7,822 nt of DNA from Deltaproteobacteria bacterium GWA2_55_10 (lineage in GTDB: Bacteria > Desulfobacterota > GWC2-55-46). The notes under the pieces were generated by a model. It saw only the letters and a list, made by a program, of their open reading frames with translations. It did no database searches and had not been told where the DNA came from. The stretch is from assembly GCA_001797415.1 (NCBI GenBank), contig MGPL01000049.1, positions 2,749 through 10,570 on the forward strand, given 5' to 3'. A program made the position numbers and the translations under genes. Every line of letters starts with the position of its first letter. Positions within the stretch are counted from its first letter, which is position 1. This document shows positions 6,027 to 7,822 of this stretch, one piece after another.

Positions 6027-6845
6027 TCAGCGTAACAGCCCGTGCGCTCCGCCGGAGAGTATGTTTATGATGAAGAAAGAGCCTATGAGACTTAAAAAGG
6101 CGACAGCCGAGAGTATCGCCGCCTTCCGGCCCCTCCACCCGGCAGTAAGCCTGCCGTGCAGGAGCGCCGCATACAGGAACCATGTGATAAGCGACCAGAC
6201 CTGCCTGTGCTTCCATTCCCAGTAGCTGCCCATTGCGTATTCCGACCATATCGCGCCCGTTATTATGGCGGCAGTGAGGAGCGGGAAACCGTACTGGAGG
6301 CACTTGTAGTTGAGCTCGTCAAGCGTCTCCAGCGAGGGCAGGACAAAGTACATGCCCTTCAACTTCCTGGATTTCAGGTACCTGTCCTGGATTATGTACA
6401 TTATCCCCAGGAAGAAGGCCAGCGCGAAAAAGGCGTTGCCGAGGAACGCCAGTATTACATGGACCGGAAGCCAGTAGCTCTCCAATACAGGGGAGAGCGG
6501 GACTATCTGCTTGGGCAGAAGCGAAGCTGTAATAAGGAGGAGCAGGGCAAACGGGCTTACGAAGGCTCCGAGCACCTTTGGCTTGTATTTAATAAGGAGA
6601 AGAAGAAAGAGGGCGACGGTAATCCAGGAAAAAAAGGTCAGAGAATCATGAAAGCTCGTTACAGGCGTGCGGCCTGAGGCAAGCCAGCGACTTGCGATGG
6701 TAGCGGTATGGAAGGCAAAGCCTGTGCTGATGGCTACCTGCGCAATAGTAAGGAGCCTGTCCTTTCTGGCAAAAAGGTATGCTGAATATAGAAGTGTAGC
6801 CACCAGGTAGACCGCCGTCGTAATATAAAAGAATATTTCGCTCAC
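6027..6845 (-). CDS. CcsA/HemX-type cytochrome c assembly membrane protein
   Basis: This is a 272-aa integral membrane protein with about eight transmembrane segments (roughly 5-25, 33-52, 69-86, 92-110, 128-150, 185-200, 216-231, 241-263). Family marks are FHDSLTFFSW (65-74), histidines at 46, 66, 129 and 230, and a tryptophan-rich segment GAIWSEYAMGSYWEWKHRQ (197-215) followed by SLITWFLYAALLHGRL. That segment aligns with the WWD heme-handling motif of CcsA/CcmC proteins. Here the usual Trp-Asp-Pro-Lys-Glu core is Trp-Lys-His-Arg-Gln, and one family Trp is Met (M205). Family members export or hold heme for cytochrome c maturation; those next to hemA are often called HemX and are implicated in HemA level control in Bacillus. 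Which role applies here is not clear. The start is GTG at 6845 with AGGG 4 nt upstream; the dehydrogenase stop is 18 nt before it. Confidence 0.88.
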   Translation of the reverse strand: MSEIFFYITTAVYLVATLLYSAYLFARKDRLLTIAQVAISTGFAFHTATIASRWLASGRTPVTSFHDSLTFFSWITVALFLLLLIKYKPKVLGAFVSPFALLLLITASLLPKQIVPLSPVLESYWLPVHVILAFLGNAFFALAFFLGIMYIIQDRYLKSRKLKGMYFVLPSLETLDELNYKCLQYGFPLLTAAIITGAIWSEYAMGSYWEWKHRQVWSLITWFLYAALLHGRLTAGWRGRKAAILSAVAFLSLIGSFFIINILSGGAHGLLR

Positions 6846-6863
6846 TTCGCCCTGATACGACCC

Positions 6864-7583
6864 TTATTTTGATATGCGCTTTTCGCGCTTGAGACCGACC
6901 CCGAGCTTCGAGAGGCTGTATCCCTCTCCGAGGAGGCCTTTGAGAACGGAATTTATTTCCCTTACCTGCCCCTCTTTTATGAGACCGGGCAGGGGGGATT
7001 TGACCAAATCCCTAATAATCCTCTCTTTTTTATCATGACTGAGGCCGGTTTTCAATAGCTTCTTCCTTGCCGCGCCCAGTATCTCTACAAAGGCCGCGAA
7101 CTCCTCACCTATGCAGCCCTCAAGCTCTTCCCTCAATACCCGGGCAAGATAGGGGCTCTTTCCAGAGGTTGAGATGGCTATGAGGAGTGAACCCCTGTCA
7201 ACGACCGAGGGCACTATGAAGCTGCAGCGCTCCGGGTCGTCTACTACATTTACGAGGACGCCTTCTCCCTGGGCCTCCTGGTAGACCCGTTCGTTGGCCT
7301 TTTTCGAGCCTGTCGCCGCTATCACAAGGAAATGCCCCTTCACATCCCCTTTACGGTAAGGCCTCTTTTGAACCGATATGATCCCCTTGCCCGCAAGTCC
7401 TTCAAGGGCTTTCGTAACCCTTGCGCCTACGAGATCGACCTTTGCGCCTGCCTTCAAAAGGCTCAGGGTCTTTCTCTCGGCTACCACGCCGCCGCCCACC
7501 ATCAGGCAGGGCTTGTCTTTGAGATCGAGGAAAACCGGGTAATAGAGCATCATTTTTGTGCGGGGAAGTAAAGCGACCGCCAT
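6864..7583 (-). CDS. Precorrin-2 dehydrogenase, possibly also sirohydrochlorin ferrochelatase (Met8/SirC/CysG N-terminal family)
   Basis: The enzyme oxidises precorrin-2, the product of the CobA domain in this cluster, to sirohydrochlorin with NAD+; Met8/CysG members also insert iron. Residues 14-35 hold YYPVFLDLKDKPCLMVGGG and VVAERK, the NAD-binding Rossmann start, continuing LLKAGAKVDLVG. The block VNVVDDPERCSFIVPSVVD (111-129) contains Asp115, matching the catalytic Asp of CysG (Asp104). Ser140 in ISTSGKSP matches CysG Ser128. A helical C-terminal region (about 150-239, REELEGCIGEEF onward) completes a normal Met8-like length, so there is no fused methyltransferase. The start is uncertain: ATG at 7583 has only a weak GGAAG upstream, while the tandem ATGs at 7553 and 7550 give the family-like MLYYPVFLDL but show no Shine-Dalgarno. 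It is the first visible gene of the unit, preceded by 147 nt. Confidence 0.93.
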   Translation of the reverse strand: MAVALLPRTKMMLYYPVFLDLKDKPCLMVGGGVVAERKTLSLLKAGAKVDLVGARVTKALEGLAGKGIISVQKRPYRKGDVKGHFLVIAATGSKKANERVYQEAQGEGVLVNVVDDPERCSFIVPSVVDRGSLLIAISTSGKSPYLARVLREELEGCIGEEFAAFVEILGAARKKLLKTGLSHDKKERIIRDLVKSPLPGLIKEGQVREINSVLKGLLGEGYSLSKLGVGLKREKRISK

Positions 7584-7597
7584 CAGCCGCTTCCGGA

Positions 7598-7624
7598 GGA
7601 TTCTTGTTCCCGTTCGGGGAATCC
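7598..7624 (-). promoter_or_regulatory. Bulged hairpin in the leader of the first operon gene
   Basis: On the minus strand GGATTC-CCC (7624-7619 and 7618-7616), loop GAAC, GGG (7611-7609), a 5-nt bulge AACAA, then GAATCC (7603-7598) form a 9-bp stem with one bulge on the 3' arm. It ends 15 nt before the ATG at 7583. Its plan, a continuous 5' arm and a 5-6-nt bulge on the 3' arm, is like the hairpin before cobA-hemD, although the sequences differ. The rest of the 7584-7730 gap shows no confident promoter; a GATAAT at 7646-7641 lacks a fitting -35. Confidence 0.3.
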
Positions 7625-7730
7625 CCCCTTCCCTGAAAGAATTATCTCCCAGGAAGATTAAAAATGGGTAAAAGGAATCTTTAAAAATTCGTAATCTGGA
7701 TAATGGGCTTTTTGGCCTGAAAATCCCTTT

Positions 7731-7822
7731 TTAGACCAGCTCTCCCATGAACCACTTTTCGTTACCGTATATATCGGCAAATACGAGCATTACCTTACCC
7801 TTTACGGCTTCCACTGGGAAGC
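7731..7822 (-). CDS. C-terminal end of an unidentified protein
   Basis: An open frame entering from the right edge ends at a TAA (7733-7731). The last 30 residues include VEAVKGKVMLVFADIYGNEKW and end GELV. The frame is open over its full visible length and has codon use like its neighbours, so it is probably a real gene end. A phrase like VFADIYGNE loosely recalls the C-terminal end of some restriction-modification proteins, but that is far too little to name it. It is 147 nt before the dehydrogenase, so it may be a separate unit. Confidence 0.5.
   Translation of the reverse strand, partial: FPVEAVKGKVMLVFADIYGNEKWFMGELV

Noticed and set aside
7705..7727. GGG-TTTT / AAAA-CCC imperfect inverted repeat after the right-edge gene as a terminator
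   Set aside because: The stem has an internal mismatch, and no T tract follows on the minus strand, the only strand with a gene.

Overview
The window is almost entirely a minus-strand tetrapyrrole biosynthesis cluster from a bacterium of moderate G+C. Sampled 60-base lines in the core genes are 53-63% G+C. In transcription order (high to low coordinates) it reads: the end of an unidentified gene; a precorrin-2 dehydrogenase (Met8/SirC/CysG N-terminal type); a CcsA/HemX-type membrane protein; hemA; hemC; a rho-independent terminator; a predicted exported protein of unknown function; a fused cobA-hemD; a TIR-domain protein; and the start of hemB. The glutamate (C5) route to ALA through HemA, the cobA-hemD fusion and the CcsA/HemX-hemA-hemC order resemble clusters in Deltaproteobacteria (Geobacter/Desulfuromonas-like) and Nitrospirota. 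That lineage call is inference from gene order and protein flavour only.

The genes form a coherent pathway. HemA makes glutamate-1-semialdehyde, HemB makes porphobilinogen, HemC makes hydroxymethylbilane, and the HemD half of the fusion makes uroporphyrinogen III. The CobA half methylates this to precorrin-2, and the Met8-like enzyme oxidises that to sirohydrochlorin. The outputs are therefore both the common uroporphyrinogen III precursor and the siroheme/cobalamin branch. No hemE, hemH or other late heme gene is in view. hemL is also absent from the window.

The cluster seems to be split into at least two transcription units. An 11-bp stem terminator lies 17 nt after hemC. A perfect extended -10 element (TGATATAAT) lies about 100 nt before cobA-hemD. 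Two bulged hairpins occupy the leaders of the first gene of each unit.

The most unusual element is an AT-rich gene (two sampled lines at 32% and 37% G+C) for a 271-aa TIR-domain protein. It sits exactly between cobA-hemD and hemB. Its ATG overlaps the cobA-hemD stop codon (ATGA), it keeps the predicted NADase glutamate, and its two ends carry similar ~21-nt sequences. It looks like a cleanly inserted, translationally coupled TIR effector gene inside an essential housekeeping operon. The second oddity is the unknown secreted four-cysteine protein between hemC and cobA-hemD, directly behind a terminator. No stretch longer than 300 nt lacks a gene; the larger gaps are 2710-2849 and 7584-7730. 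I see no tRNA, rRNA, CRISPR array or transposase.
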